This document shows, in pieces, positions 1 to 11,587 of a stretch of 64,000 bases of DNA (positions are counted from its first letter, which is position 1; the number at the start of each line of letters is the position of its first letter). The notes beneath the pieces are model-generated. The model saw only the letters and a program-made list of their open reading frames with translations. It searched no databases and was not told the origin of the DNA. The stretch is from Dolomedes plantarius (lineage: Eukaryota; Arthropoda; Arachnida; Araneae; Dolomedidae). Location: positions 222,692,554 to 222,756,553 of the forward strand of contig OU015490.1 in assembly GCA_907164885.2 (NCBI GenBank), read 5' to 3'. The translations under genes and the position numbers were made by a program.

Positions 1-233
1 CGGCAAGTAAAAACATGCGAGAAGGAAAAAATGGAGAGCGGTCGCAGGAGATACGAGCTAGGTCATCTCCGAGAGAGACTGCCCACACGGAATTGATTTA
101 TATTGACGGTGAAAAGAGCGCTTATTGTAATTCTTAATGTCTATATTTTAGCCGTCTAGTAAATCTCCCCGTGTAAGTGTCATGTCCAAGATAATAAATA
201 TTGTTTGTTTCTGCAAAAGTTTGCATTATCATT
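1..233 (+). repeat. Possible 3' part of an LTR (left edge of window)
   Basis: GC-richer than its surroundings, with an AATAAA polyadenylation-type signal at 193-198 followed about 35 bases later by a T-rich stretch and a terminal ACATGT-like end near 233. This resembles the R-U5 part of an LTR cut by the window edge. No second copy exists in the window, so this is a weak, layout-based call. Confidence 0.28.
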
Positions 234-249
234 CCCCTAGACATGTGGC

Positions 250-336
250 CATCTATATATATATATAATATATATTATATGATAGTATATATATATCTAT
301 ATATATATATATTATATATATATATATATATATCGT
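250..336. repeat. (TA)n microsatellite
   Basis: Imperfect TA dinucleotide tract directly before the dispersed repeat unit at 347. Confidence 0.9.
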
Positions 337-346
337 AATGGTCTAT

Positions 347-515
347 GTCAAAAATTGCCGGCATTTTGGTACTTTCCTGTTTCAAAACTGTTTACCGTTT
401 TTCCAACGATACAGACTGGGTTTGGCGCGCTGCCAGAAATCATAACTCGTGTCGCAGGATATCTGAATTTTGCTTTCTGGAGGACCATTATGGAGGAACG
501 CAATCCTGCGTTAAA
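347..515 (+). repeat. Dispersed repeat unit A', copy 1
   Basis: This unit recurs at 9,397-9,564 and 53,702-53,838, and inverted at 53,477-53,615. It runs from a GTCAAAA-type start through GCATTTTGGTAC and GGGTTTGGCGCGCTGCC to GAGGAACGCAATCCTGCGTT. The short ORF over it is not conserved between copies, so the repeat looks non-coding. It is probably part of a non-autonomous DNA transposon (see 53,477-53,912). Confidence 0.7.
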
Positions 516-1317
516 TGTAACTGAAAAATTATTTTATAGAAAATGTTTTTAGAAGATGCTACTTCCGGTCTTTTAATATGGTTTTCGGTTATTAAATTGG
601 CCATAAATTCTTAGAAAACGTATCGTAAAACGAAAAAAGTAAAGGCAGTTTAGAATCCTAAAGATTGACCTTTGAAATAAGGCAATATTTTTTTAAAAAA
701 ATTTACCCCAAAACAGCCATCTCAACGTAGACTATACCCTCTGTCTATTTCGGAATTTTTTTTTTCATTTGCCCTGTTTAGAAGGATATGAGCCGTTTAT
801 TTTGAAAGTGGCATAAGTCCCTTTTAAAAAAAATCAAGTTGGTAATAACATTACATAAATACAATTTAACAATATCTCTTCATTAAAAATGTTTTCAATA
901 AATATGGTGAGAACCACTAAGATTTTAAATATATTTAAATATCTTTAAATATCTTTAGATATTTTTTGAATGTCTCGATCTAAAAACACACTCATCCCAC
1001 ACTCAAAATGAACTCCTCATATGTAAATAACATTTTTCGCGAGGATTCGATGAAGTTTTACGCAGCATTCTATTGTTTTATATTCATTGTATTTTCTGGA
1101 TTTTTTTATTTAGGTTATAAAGCCTGAGGAAATGTTTCCGACAGCAAAAATTACTCTAAAAACATGAATTTTGTTTCTTTAAAGTGATGAAATGTTTTAT
1201 GTATAAAAAATTTATAAATCTAGTAGAGAAATTTTTTTAATGCTAACATGTAAAAACAAGAGAAAAAATACGCGAGTACAGCTATATCTAGGTTAAGCGC
1301 TACATGTGCTTTATATT
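516..1317. other. AT-rich spacer, nothing recognised
   Basis: No conserved ORF, inverted repeat or known repeat was recognised. Only short A/T runs and weak local ATATTTAAATATC repetition near 930-965 are visible. Confidence 0.5.
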
Positions 1318-1611
1318 TCAAACTTGTGATGAAACTTGTGAGGAAATAAAAGTGGGAGTCCGACTTGTTGTGGCTAGGGGCCACCACAATTTTGACCGAG
1401 CATCCCCAGGGGTGACATCTGAGGGATAGTACCTTCCCCACTCACTGACCTCATAGAAGGACTTTCTGATCTGCGGATTTAACGTGTCCATATCAGGCCT
1501 AGACAATATATATATATATATATCTCCTTTAACGATGATTGTCGGGATTCGATCAGAGTGCCCTGAGTACGGAAAGTCGACGCGCTACCGATAGGCTACC
1601 TCGGGCCACGA
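1318..1611 (-). repeat. SINE-A copy 1 (tRNA-derived)
   Basis: Read on the minus strand from 1,611 it opens with a tRNA-like head: an A-box-like stretch (GGTAGCCTATCGGTAGCG) and a B-box-like stretch (TGATCGAATCCCG). The shared body follows: GTTAAATCCG, AAGTCCTTCTATGAGGTCA, GTGGGGAAGGTACTATCCC and a CCCCTGGGGATGC segment. A (TA)n tract at 1,507-1,523 has expanded inside it. The same body occurs at 3,165, 14,577, 39,020, 51,258 and 56,722. Confidence 0.75.
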
Positions 1612-2035
1612 ATTTTTTACGGTACCTTAAAATACATTATAGAGATGTAATCCGGTTGTTTGTTGCAATAAAGGCTTTAAGAATAATTGAATAATTATTT
1701 TTATTACATAGCAAATTATATTAAAATGTATTCACTTTTTCTGTTTTTTTTGTTTTCGTAATTTTAAAGGTTTTTATGATTTTTTAAAAATAAATAAAAC
1801 TTTTTTTTAATAACACTATTTCAAAAATTTTCCTTATTACATCGAGTTAAGGTAGACTATTTTGAATACTGATACATTCATTACTTGAAGTCTCTCCAGA
1901 ACTTTAATAAGGAGCCGTTTTTTAAAATTTGCCTCATAAGCCGCAGTTGATCGGCCTGGACCGTGGGTTGTAGAGAACTATTGTCAACAGTTTCAAAATA
2001 TCCTGAGTAGAGTATTGTTGAAACATTAATAGAGA

Positions 2036-2825
2036 CTGAGAAATAATTCCAAATGTAGCGCCTTGAAGTGCCCTGTTAATATAACTAACATATTCCTTTT
2101 CAATCTTTTCAAAATTCAATACCATTCCTGCGAAGAAATGGGGTTACTGGAACGTAGACTGAAACGTTCAATGCGCGAGATCACAGAAGGAAAGAAAATC
2201 CTTTAATTTACATACTAGAGCTATATTAAAAACTTATAAAAAATGAGAAGGAATTCTAATTGTAGCGCTTTGAAATGCCTGGTTAGTATAATGATATCTT
2301 CCTTTTCAATCTTTTCAAATTTCAAATACCATTGTCGGCTAGAAAATATGGTACTTGCACATAGACTGAAACGTTCAATGCGCGAGAGCACAGAATAAAA
2401 TGAAAATCCTTTAATTAACATACTAGAGCTATTTTGAAAAAATAATAAAAAATTAGAAGGAATTCTAAATGTAGTGCCTCGAAATACCTGTTAGTGTAAC
2501 TAACATCTTCCTTTTCAATCTTTTCAAATACCCTTCCTGGCTAGAAAGGGGTTGCGTGAACGTAGGCTGAAACGTTATGCGCGAGAGCCCAGAAGGGAAG
2601 AAATCCTTTAATTAACCACGCTAGAGCTATTTTCAAAAGTAATAAAAAATGAGAATTAAGCTTAATGTAGCGCCTCGAGTGCCTGTTAGTATAAGAAACA
2701 TCTTCCTTTTCAATCTTTTCAAATTTCAAATAACATTCCTGGCTAGAAAATGGGTTGCCTGAACGTAGACTGAAACGTTCAATGAGTGAGAGTTCAGAAT
2801 GGAAGAAAATCCTTTAATTAACATG
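2036..2825. repeat. Tandem array, ~200-bp unit, about 4 copies
   Basis: The anchor CAATCTTTTCAAA recurs at about 2,101, 2,307, 2,516 and 2,711, giving spacings of 206, 209 and 195 bases. Each unit also has a TGTAGCGCCT...TGCCTGTTAGTATAA stretch, a CTGAAACGTTCAATGCGCGAGA stretch and AATCCTTTAATTAACATACTAG. The short minus-strand ORFs over it (such as MVLNFEKIEKE and MKFEKIEKEDV) repeat with the units but are interrupted differently in each, so I do not call genes. Confidence 0.8.
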
Positions 2826-3164
2826 CTTCACAAAACGTTAGTTTTTCTCGCTTTGTTGATAAGAAGTGACATTATTATTTTGGGGAAAATGAGCTAAAGA
2901 TGTGGCGGTAAAACATAAATAAGATGTTGGATTTGAGCTGCAACCTTTAACAAATCAACAGAGAGAATGTCAAAAAGTACATTTCAGTATCAGCCTTCAA
3001 ACGAGTAAACTTACATAAGTACGCATATATTTTAGCTCGACTGATTGACAGAAAATTTGCATTGCAACATATTCATATTAAATAAACATATTTTATTTGA
3101 CATTTGGATGTAAAATCAGCATACTTCTTTTTTTTCAAATCTCAGGTCTGTTGTTATTGTTTCA

Positions 3165-3483
3165 AATGCCCAGTGGCTGGACCATGTCCATATAGGCTAG
3201 CGGTTGAGGGGTGAAGCTCCGGTTTATAGATGCACCACAAGAGTCAGAGGTCCGTTTTATCCAGGTGCCACCTCAATTTTGACCGAAGACCCCGGGGCTG
3301 CATCTGAGGGGATAGTACCGTTTCCCACCCTCTCTGACGTCCTAAAGGACTTTCCGGTCCTACGGAATTTAACATGGCCATATCTGGCCTAGACATGGAG
3401 ATATTTTATGGCACTTGTTGAGATTCGATCCGAGCATCCTCAGCACCGAAGCAGACGTGCTACCACTAGGCTACCTTGAGTCC
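3165..3483 (-). repeat. SINE-A copy 2 (tRNA-derived)
   Basis: On the minus strand the head lies at about 3,478-3,410 and contains GGTAGCCTAGTGGTAGCACG (a perfect TRGCNNAGYNGG A box) and a B-box-like GGATCGAATCTCA. The body (GTTAAATTCCG, AAAGTCCTTTAGGACGTCA, GGGTCTTCGGTCAAAATTGA) and the 3' GGCCAGCCACTGGGC-type tail are full length. The ORF at 3,204-3,392 on the opposite strand is a shadow. Confidence 0.8.
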
Positions 3484-3615
3484 TAAATCTGAGGTCTAAA
3501 TATGTAAACATACTTTTGTATATTCTTCTAGTAGTTTTTGGCAACGTAATTAATTATGTATACGATACGGTGAAAGAATTTTCCGCACTTGAAAACTGTT
3601 TGTACAATTAAAATA

Positions 3616-4184
3616 CAGGGTTTCCGGGCTAAATGTATCCAAATGTCATGACTTATTTTTACGGAACTACCCATTAGAATTAAAAAAGTTATTTAAACAG
3701 AAAGAACATCTCACCAAGTTTTATTACCAATCGTAGATTCTTTCATAGTATCATAGATTTCGATGTGTTCACCTTTTGTAGCACGACTAACGTCTAAATG
3801 GTAATCCAGTGTCTCTCCAAGTGTATCGTAGCATATCCGGATGTTATTAGACTTTTTTGCTTGGGGATCATTAATAACCGTTGTGTATAAACAAAAAAGT
3901 GAAACCGTGGATGAGTTGAAGAAGCGTATCATTCCAGCAATTCGTGTAATAACTCGTAAGATGCTAGCGAACACTTGGAGAGAATTGGATTACCATTTAG
4001 ACGTCTGTCGTGCTACAAAATGTGCACACAACGAAATCTATGATACTATGATCGAAATCTATGATTGATTATTAAAAATTGGTGGAGATGTTCTTTCTAT
4101 TAAAATATTTTTTTTTTATTTCTAATGGGTAGTTCCGTAAAAATAAGTTATGACTTTTGGAGTACCTTTAGCCTGGACATCCTG
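3616..4184. mobile_element. Foldback MITE built from two inverted transposase 3' ends, copy 1
   Basis: Flanked by TA on each side (3,614-3,615 and 4,185-4,186). The arms (about 3,616-3,848 and 3,949-4,184) are inverted copies of each other and start CAGGnnnnCCGGGCTAAA. In the right arm the plus strand encodes a transposase-like C-terminus (MLANTWRELDYHLDVCRA...EIYD then stop), and the left arm carries the same coding segment inverted. The ~100-bp loop encodes the residues just upstream (VDELKKRII). It is therefore two copies of a 3' end, head to head. A second copy with the same architecture lies at 10,370-10,941, so this derivative form was itself mobilised. The C-terminus resembles DDE (IS630-Tc1-mariner type) transposases; the exact family is inference. 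Confidence 0.75.
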
Positions 4185-4186
4185 TA

Positions 4187-5984
4187 TTGATAACTGTACA
4201 ATAAGTTGAAAAATTACAAAGACAATTTACAATGTATAAATTTACATTAAGACACATTACATCATTGAACAGAAACATAACTGGTTAATGTGTTTTTATG
4301 TTTTCCTGTTGCTATATCTAGCAACTATAAGAAAAACACATTATTTAAGAATTATAATTCTTTGGTTGGTCGGTTGAGGGCGCTTTCGATCAACTGCAAC
4401 ACAATTCTTTAAAAAATAGTCATTTAAAATTAATGTCATTTAAATGATATAAATGTTACTTTAAAAGCGAAACATCACAGATATTATTTCGAAATTTTAA
4501 TATGTTTTTTTCGGCTTAAAATTCTAATTTAAGTTAACTAACTATACCGAAGATTTAAACAATTTTTTCTAAAGAATTTTTAATAGTTAAATTTAAATGT
4601 CTCGTTACATTTGCACGTGATCATTTAAATAGATCCCAAATATATCGAGCCGACGCATCTGTCATTTTTGGCCCATTATCACCAAACGATGTCGTCATTT
4701 CGATCTGATGATTACAGAAACGCTCCTTTTTCTTCTTCAAACTTTTCTCAGATGATTTCTTTGATAAAAAAGTATGTATTTCACGAATTTTTGAAAGCCA
4801 GTCGCAGAGGGGAAGATTATTTTAATGCTTCGCAATTGTCTCAAAGATGAGTATTGTTTCAGTATTCTCCCAGAAAAAAAATATTTAAAAAACAATTATG
4901 GTTCATACTATTTGAGAAGGATATTTTACATGCGGGACATGTTTTTTTTCGGGAGTTATCCCCGTGCAAATCGTAAAACGGGTGGAAATGCTGGTACTAA
5001 AATGCATCACGCATTTCAGAGAGAAATGTGTTACAACTGAAGGAGGTGCGTTGTATGAAGATGGTCGAATTAGATTATTGGGGTGTTCACAGACAACGAT
5101 TTCTCCCTACGTGCTAACCGTAAACACCCTCGGACGTGTCTTCTTAAGAGTTAACGTTATCACTCCTATCTTGGTTACTTAACTCTTTGGAATATCTGCC
5201 TCTCAGGCAGCTATGGTTTCTTTATTCAACGCTGGGCTCCCCACCCTCGACCTTGGGTACTGTGAGTCTAACATGCTTCAGTCAATATCTTGTCTTCAGT
5301 GTTGATTCGTGACGCCAGCTTTTCTATAGTTCAGGTAAAGTTAGACTAATCAGACCAAAGATTAAAAAATCCCAACCCAATCACGTGTTTGACTAACTAA
5401 ATGACTCTACAAACGAACCGTAAATATTAACCCTGTGATAATTGGTTCTGTTCCATAGAAGCTGGTCAAGAATTAAGGAGAAATGGTTTGACGATTATGG
5501 CTACCATGAAATGTAATAAACCACAAATACCCACTGAATTTCTTGTTAGGAATACCTGGGAAAAGAGATATTCCATCTATATCTGCCTTTCAGACAGATG
5601 TTTCCACTAAGCGGGAAAGGAATCATGTTCTCACCGGAAGGTTAATTATATTCTAAAACTCCTCCCATTTGTTTTTTACCCCTCCCCCAGAGAACTTTTC
5701 AATCATCTCAATGCGAATAAGTTCCTTCATAACTCCGGTGATCACATTTTAAATTACCTTCAACTTTTTCAATATTCCATCCCTTTAAAATTTTCCTAAT
5801 CTTTTAAAATAATTTTTACTTGATGAGGGCCTGATTTTAAATTTTATTTACTTTACTGAGCATAAGTTTCTTGGCAACAATTATCTTATAGGAGATAAAG
5901 TCTCTCGACCTTGGAGCTGCGACAACTTTATATACTGACAGACAGACAGGACGAATGTTTGTTGTTTATCACTACCTACATCCT
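4187..5984. other. AT-rich spacer, nothing assigned
   Basis: No ORF here is supported by a second copy or a recognisable domain. A segment at 4,960-5,095 gives a short coding-like translation (KRVEMLVLKCITHF) that could be a transposase scrap, but I could not assign it. Confidence 0.4.
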
Positions 5985-6490
5985 CCTGAAGTATGAATAA
6001 TTACAAGATAAAAAGAACTTTTTATATACCACGTTTTTAAATTTTCTGTTGAATCATATAAACTTGACAATTCTCTCTTAATTGCACAAACCTTTACTTA
6101 ATTATTCTTTTTCACTTTCTTTTATTTAATTTTAATAACTTTTTAGTCACTTCCACTATCCACAGACTTTATAAACTTTAATTTTTACAATTTTTTAAAT
6201 TTTTCGCACAATATTTTTGTAAATAAACTAAATTCACATGTATTCTGTTTTCAAAATCGTCAAACACCGTTCCGCAAAAGTGCAAGCATTGAATTCTATC
6301 AAAGCGCCACCTTGCGGAATTTTTCGGCTAAAAGTATTAAAAGAATGCATTGTCATCATGTTCCGAGCTATTCTAGAAGTTTCAAATGTCTAGCTAGTCG
6401 GGAAATTAGTTAAAAATCGATTGCAAGATTTGTACTGGACAAACACACAAACATACAAACAAACAAACAAGAAAGCGAGTTAATAAAAAC
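5985..6490. repeat. Dispersed repeat R5, copy 1
   Basis: Shares its start (GAATAATTACAAGATAAAAA) and end (AAAATCGATTGCAAGATTTG, then CAAACAAACAAACA and GCGAGTTAATAAAA) with 53,935-54,385. The middle differs between copies. The end with a simple-repeat-like tail suggests the 3' region of a retroelement, but no coding region was found. Confidence 0.6.
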
Positions 6491-7212
6491 ATGGTAAAAA
6501 AATAAAACAATATATTGAGTGCAAATAGGAATATGGCTATCAGAGAAGATTGTGGTGATATTGGGGCGGTCGAAGGTACCGTCAGTGGGAAGGAGACATT
6601 AAGGGGATGGTGGACTTTTGAATTGCCAAAATTCGAACAAAAATTGGAATTTTTTGTTTTGGTGCATTAATATTTTAAATATATGCAAATATTGGAATAA
6701 AATGCCTTATGCAGTAACGAATAAAATGAAAACTTGTTGGCTTTAGAAAAGTAAGTATTAAAGGTAGGTGAAAAAACATCTTTTAAAAGGCTTTTTCTAA
6801 ACATAAGTCATTTCCAGATTTGCAAGTCTTTGAAATACTCCTTGCGTCATAATTTTTGACGAAATTTTATAAATATATAATAAAGACTCCTCTAATACAT
6901 CAAAATCAAGTTATTTATCCATTTCAGGTTACGACATCATTCAGATTATCAAAGTGTAAATGTAGAAAAGTACACAAATTTCACGAAAATTCAGAATACA
7001 AGAATAAAAATATTTCCTAAAAATTAATTAATCAACGAAAGCACAAAGTAATGCATAACTCTGTTCAAAATGTATTTATAAGCAATTTGAATGAAAAATT
7101 GGGGGGGGGGAGTTAAAAATTGGATCGCAAGGAGCATTTATAAAATTAATTTCAATTTTTAAAATATAAAATTAAAAAAAAAATATTTATAAATTTTATA
7201 AGGTGTTTAATA
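6491..7212. other. AT-rich spacer, nothing recognised
   Basis: It contains a G10 run at 7,101-7,110 and several poly-A runs, but no conserved ORF or repeat shared with the rest of the window. Confidence 0.45.
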
Positions 7213-7214
7213 TA

Positions 7215-8765
7215 CACTGGTGTGCAAAACTTAAGCAACAATGTAAAAATTTAGCAGATAGCCATGAAATTGCAGAAAAGGAGGTCTGGAGATCAGTACA
7301 ATGAACACGTAAGTCAGTAGAAGCGTCATGCGTATGCAAATATCAGGAACCAAACGTCAGAGGCGACGTGAGCGTACGCAAAACGCGTGATGTCGGCGCG
7401 CGCAGCTCAACAGTAGAATAAAAGTAAGGACGGAGACGCAATTCAACATATTCGCTGCAAGTGCCAGTGAGTCAGTTCGTGAAATATGGCTAGAAAAAAA
7501 TCAACTGGACGACTTCACACGTGGAAGAATGATTGGAAAGCTGGAGGAGGGGTGTACTGTCACCAGTGTAGCTGCAGAGTTCGGAATCAACTAAAGTGTC
7601 GTTTCGCGCGCTTGGAAAGCGTTCCAAACCACAGTTACAGCTGTTAGAAAGGTTGGTGGTGACCGCCCGAGGACGACAACTGCAGGGGATGACCGATATA
7701 TCGTCCTGCAGGCGAAAAGAGGCCGACAGCAGTCAGCAAGCGCCATTGCTCAGCAACTCTGTATAGCAACGGGGCGACAAGTGTCGCGGTTTACTGTGAC
7801 CAGACGCCTTCACAAAGGGGGCCTATTCGCCCGCCGTCCTGACCGCTGCCTCCCGTTGAAAGTTGGCCACCGACGTCACCGTTTACAGTGGTGCAGAGAG
7901 CACAAAAACTGGACAACTGATCAATGGAGTCGTGTCCTCTTTACGGATGAGAGTCGGTTCAGTACCAGAAGCGATTCTCAACGCGTTTTCATTTGGAGAG
8001 AGGTCGGGACCCGGTTTTATCCCAGTAACATCAAGGAAAGACACCGTAACGGTGGTCCTGGAGTTCTTGTCTGGGGAGGCATTATGCTGAACGGGCAAAC
8101 TGAGCTCCACGTTTTCGACAGAGGGTCTGTAACCGCGGATCGCTATTGTGAGGAGGTACTCCTTCTCCCTGTGCGTCTGTTCCGAGGTGCCATTGGCCCA
8201 GACTTCATTTTTATGGATGACAATGCACGGCCACATAGGACTCTTGCTGTTGAGGAGCTACTGGAAAGTGAAGATATCACTCGAATGGATTGGCCAGCGT
8301 ACTCCCCAGATTTAAATCCCATCGAACATGTGTGGGATGCTTTGGGGAGACGCATTGAAGCACGCTTACATCCTCCGGAGAACACCCAACAACTCAAACA
8401 GATGCTGATTGAGGAATGGGCACTCCTACCGCAAGAAATGTTGCACCAGCTGGTTCTGGGTATGCGGAGACGGTGCGAATCAACCATTGCAGTGAGGGGA
8501 GGGCATATCCCATATTAAGGAACATCTGCTTGTTGTTCTTCATCTTGGATAGACAATCATAAGTCACGATATTATGCGTTCAATAAAGCTTGTTTTTGTT
8601 TGATTCCATACCGTATGCATTGTATTCCTTTTTCAGCGCCGATGCTTTCGTCATCCTTTACGTACATAATACTCTCCCTCATTTCTGAATTTCATGTCTC
8701 TCAGATGATTTCTCGTGGAGTTATGGCAAAAAACCCACCTGTTGCTTAAGTTTTGTACACCAGTG
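7215..8765 (+). mobile_element. Complete Tc1-like transposon (1.55 kb)
   Basis: Terminal inverted repeats of 27-28 bp: the left begins CACTGGTGTGCAAAACTTAA and the right ends TTAAGTTTTGTACACCAGTG, differing at one position. Both ends are flanked by TA (7,213-7,214 and 8,766-8,767), the Tc1/mariner target duplication. It contains one transposase gene on the plus strand and an AATAAA at 8,582-8,587 just after the stop codon. Confidence 0.92.
7486..8518 (+). pseudogene. Tc1-like transposase, one frameshift and one stop
   Basis: Would catalyse cut-and-paste excision and integration at TA. The open part from 7,781 encodes 245 residues with the DDE core: D56 (FTDESRF), D147 (MDDNARPH) and E182 (NPIEHVWD), 34 residues between the last two, i.e. 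DD34E. It ends with the family's usual GG-x-x-x-Y followed by TAA. Upstream the same frame continues to 7,502 with an HTH-type region (LDDFTRGRMIGKLEEG), broken only by TAA at 7,592-7,594. The likely start ATG at 7,486 is out of frame by one base, apparently an extra A in the A7 run at 7,493-7,499. So it is nearly intact: catalytic residues are present but the DNA-binding N-terminus is not translatable as one piece. Confidence 0.9.
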
Positions 8766-8767
8766 TA

Positions 8768-9084
8768 GTTATACTTTAATGAATATATATGCAAAATTTC
8801 AAAAATCGCTTATGGAAGACGTAAGTATGGAAGAGTATGGAAGACGTAAGATGTCTCTTTCTGACTCATTTGGTTATGTATACTCCGAAACCCCTGAAAT
8901 CTTTGAAAAATTGCGTGAAAAACAGTATGGGTATATCACGATAGTTTTAAGCGGAAATTTTGATTTCGATTTAAAAAAGAAGTAAAACAAGGAAATAATA
9001 AACTTTATAGGAGATAGATTTGCACAACTCTATCACAACAACCCACTGATCGGTATGGTTTTCGCTCGAGATTTTGAAAAAAAA
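8768..9084. other. Spacer with a short unexplained ORF
   Basis: A 68-codon ORF at 8,779-8,985 holds a short internal repeat (EDVSMEEYGRRKM, with tandem GGAAGACGTAAG). No recognisable domain, no second copy; probably chance. Confidence 0.35.
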
Positions 9085-9195
9085 TTTCAGGTAGTCTCGT
9101 CTAACGACACTACAGCGGGTTATTAACGTTGATTTACTTACCGTTGCTTACCTTTTGTATGTATATATGTATGTATGTGTTATGTATATATGTAC

Positions 9196-9272
<77 letters not shown>

Positions 9273-9284
9273 GTGTATATATAT

Positions 9285-9372
<88 letters not shown>

Positions 9373-9564
9373 ATATATATATAATTATATATATATGTCA
9401 AAATTTTGACGCATTTTGGTCCTTTTCTGTTTAACTGTTTACTGCTTGCCCAAGCGATGCAGACTGGGTTTGGCACGCTGCCAAAGTTATAACTCGCAAC
9501 GCAGGACATCTGAAATTTTGATTTCCGGAGGACAGTTATGGAGGAACGTAATCCTACGTTAAAA
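9085..9564 (+). repeat. Dispersed repeat B-A' with an internal (TA)n, copy 2
   Basis: Unit B (about 9,085-9,152, AAATTTCAGGTAGTCTCGTC to GTTGCTTACC) is followed by a 200-bp TA tract (9,199-9,398), then unit A' (9,397-9,564, ending GAGGAACGTAATCCTACGTT). The same B-then-A' order occurs at 53,622-53,838, where the spacer is only a few bases, so the microsatellite expanded inside the element. All long ORFs over the tract are artefacts of the TA repeat. Confidence 0.7.
9199..9398. repeat. (TA)n microsatellite
   Basis: About 200 bases of almost pure TA with scattered TG interruptions, inside the B-A' repeat. Confidence 0.95.
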
Positions 9565-9569
9565 ACCTA

Positions 9570-9690
9570 TATTTTAAAATGTTATGAAATTATTATCAAA
9601 ATTATATTTGTGTTCATGAATTTATATCACATTTGAACTTAAAATATATGTATTCAATCGATACTGTGTATTTTTGAAAAAAATGCTCCG
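9570..9690 (+). repeat. Dispersed 120-150-bp repeat, copy 1
   Basis: TTTTAAAATGTTATGAAATT, then TATATCACATTTGAACT, AAAATATATGTATT and TATTTTTGAAAAAAATGCTC. Related copies at about 12,010-12,165 and 12,360-12,470. Confidence 0.65.
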
Positions 9691-10367
9691 AGGGTAGGTA
9701 GATTCTTTTATTGTACTACTACGAATACATATACTTTGACTATATATAGTGTTCGTATCACAGACATGTACGAAAGAATAGACGATTTTAATGGGGAATG
9801 CTCCCCAAAAGAGCTTTCCAAGAATTTAGTTGTAAGATTATATGAACTGCGAGGTTTCCCCCCCTTTGCATTACATACTTGCATGTTTGAATGTTATCAG
9901 TTAGTTTAAAGAGAAAGATAAACGCATTCACAAAGAAGCCGAGGAGGGAACTTTAGATCGATGCTTTCGTTAAGTGGCGATAAATCTCCCACAAAGGTAT
10001 TGAATGAGGTGTATTTAGGAGAGATTAGGAAACAAGGTTGATGCTGATGAGGTAGCTTGTACATTTAGGAGTTCTAATTTAAATTGAAGCTGATTAGTAT
10101 CATGGTAGGCCCGTCAGTATCCATCTGGCTTTCTGAACGCCGATTTAAAATTTTCTTTTGCGTATTACATTATCTTTTTCTCTGAACTAATTCATAGCAT
10201 AAACACATACGAATATATAATTCAAAGAGAGAGTCTTTCAGGTGAATTTTATCATTTTTCATTCACATTTTAAGTAGGTGTACTCATTATATATATCCAG
10301 ATTTCATATAATCGACGGACATATAACACAAAATTCCACACTTCAATAAGCTTTAAATTTCACGAAA
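9691..10367. other. Spacer, nothing recognised
   Basis: Less repetitive sequence without a supported ORF; no inverted repeats or second copies seen. Confidence 0.45.
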
Positions 10368-10369
10368 TA

Positions 10370-10941
10370 CAGGTCGTCCGGGATAAAGGTATCCAAAAGT
10401 TATGACTTATTTTTACGGAACTACCCATTAGAATTAAAAAAAAATATTTAAATAGAAAGAACATCTCACCAAGTTTTAATATCAATCATAGATTTTGATC
10501 ATAGTATCATAGATTTCGATGTGTGCACCTTTTGTAGCACGGCTAACGTCTAAATGGTAATCCAGTTCTCTCCAAGGTGAGTGTTTGGTAGCATATCAGG
10601 AGTTATTAAACTTCTTTGCTTGGGGATTCATTAAATCCGTTTTGTATAAACAAAATCTCAAAACTGTGGATGAGTTGAAAAAGCGTATCATTTAAGAAAT
10701 TCGTGTAATAACTCCTGATATGCTACGAAACACTTGGAGAGAACTAGATTACCATTTAGACGTTTGTCGTGTTATAAAGGATGCATACATCGAAATCTAT
10801 GGTACTATGATCGAAATCTATGATTGATATTAAAACTTGGTGAGATGTTTTTTCCATTTAAATAATTTTTTTAAAAATTCTAATGGGTAGTTCCGTATAA
10901 ATAAGCCATAACTTTTGGATACTTTTAGCCCGGACACTCTG
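10370..10941. mobile_element. Foldback MITE built from two inverted transposase 3' ends, copy 2
   Basis: Same architecture as 3,616-4,184: TA on both sides (10,368-10,369 and 10,942-10,943), outer ends CAGGTCGTCCGGG and CCCGGACACTCTG, inverted arms and a short loop encoding TVDELKKRII. The right arm encodes the C-terminal MLRNTWRELDYHLDVCR-type segment; the left arm is its inverse. Independent point differences between the copies show that both derive from one foldback ancestor rather than forming separately. Confidence 0.78.
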
Positions 10942-10943
10942 TA

Positions 10944-11179
10944 TATCAGTTTTTGAAAAGATGCAAAATTTGATGCATATAGATCGAAGGGATTAGAAAT
11001 GCACAAACAGGCAGAAAGAATTTTCAGCTTTGGTTATAGAGAAATTTAATATTCACTCTTTCATTACTAGATTAATCAATTAAAATTGAGATAATCCAAT
11101 TTTCTAATGAAATTAATTTTTTTTATCTCTTTTCCTTAGATCCCGGGACACAAAAGGGGACGAAAGGAAAAAGCGAATC
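10944..11179. other. Spacer, nothing recognised
   Basis: AT-rich, no supported feature. Confidence 0.4.
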
Positions 11180-11545
11180 GACCAACATGCTTCTCTGAGG
11201 CCTACTGTATGCCCCCACTACTATACGCCCCACTACTATACAAGTCCGACAATTGTTCGTACTGTCGCCGGTTATGTCTCAGAGGCATCTCTAGTCACAA
11301 TACCGTCCATCGAAGTCGACAGATTTGTTTGAATAACCATATGGCACGAGCAATCATGCTTTTAAACTCCCCTATCTGCGCATGTCATATGCGCATAGAG
11401 CGCTTATCCTTGTCTCATTGGAGTCGAAATTTTAATCATTTGCATATCTTACTAGCCTATATTCCTGCCAAGTTTCGTGATAGTAGCTCAATTTTCTCTG
11501 GGTGCATATATTTTTTTTGCGACAGAAATTATATATTTGCCCTGC
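11180..11545 (-). mobile_element. 5'-terminal fragment of a Tc1-like element (family of 30,554-31,971)
   Basis: Read on the minus strand this matches 31,971-31,640 of the element at 30,554-31,971: the TIR region (TGCATATA...GACAG), the GATAGTAGCT stretch, the 5' leader and the first transposase codons. It stops abruptly at 11,180. Compared with the longer copy, about 20 extra bases (AAATTATATATTTGCCCTGC) sit inside the outermost TIR, and an ACTACTATAC-type segment is duplicated at 11,217-11,240. A (TA)n tract follows at 11,547. It is a dead fragment; the ORF over it (11,209-11,661) is antisense to the transposase and not a gene. Confidence 0.8.
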
Positions 11546-11546
11546 A

Positions 11547-11584
<38 letters not shown>
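11547..11584. repeat. (TA)n microsatellite
   Basis: TA tract directly after the truncated Tc1 TIR. Confidence 0.9.

Positions 11585-11587
<3 letters not shown>

Noticed and set aside
1870..2830. CRISPR-like array
   Set aside because: The ~200-bp units are diverged tandem repeats with no short identical repeat and unique spacers, and the DNA is eukaryotic in character.
7883..8487. Minus-strand ORFs of 117 and 114 codons in the Tc1 element
   Set aside because: Antisense shadows of the transposase frame.
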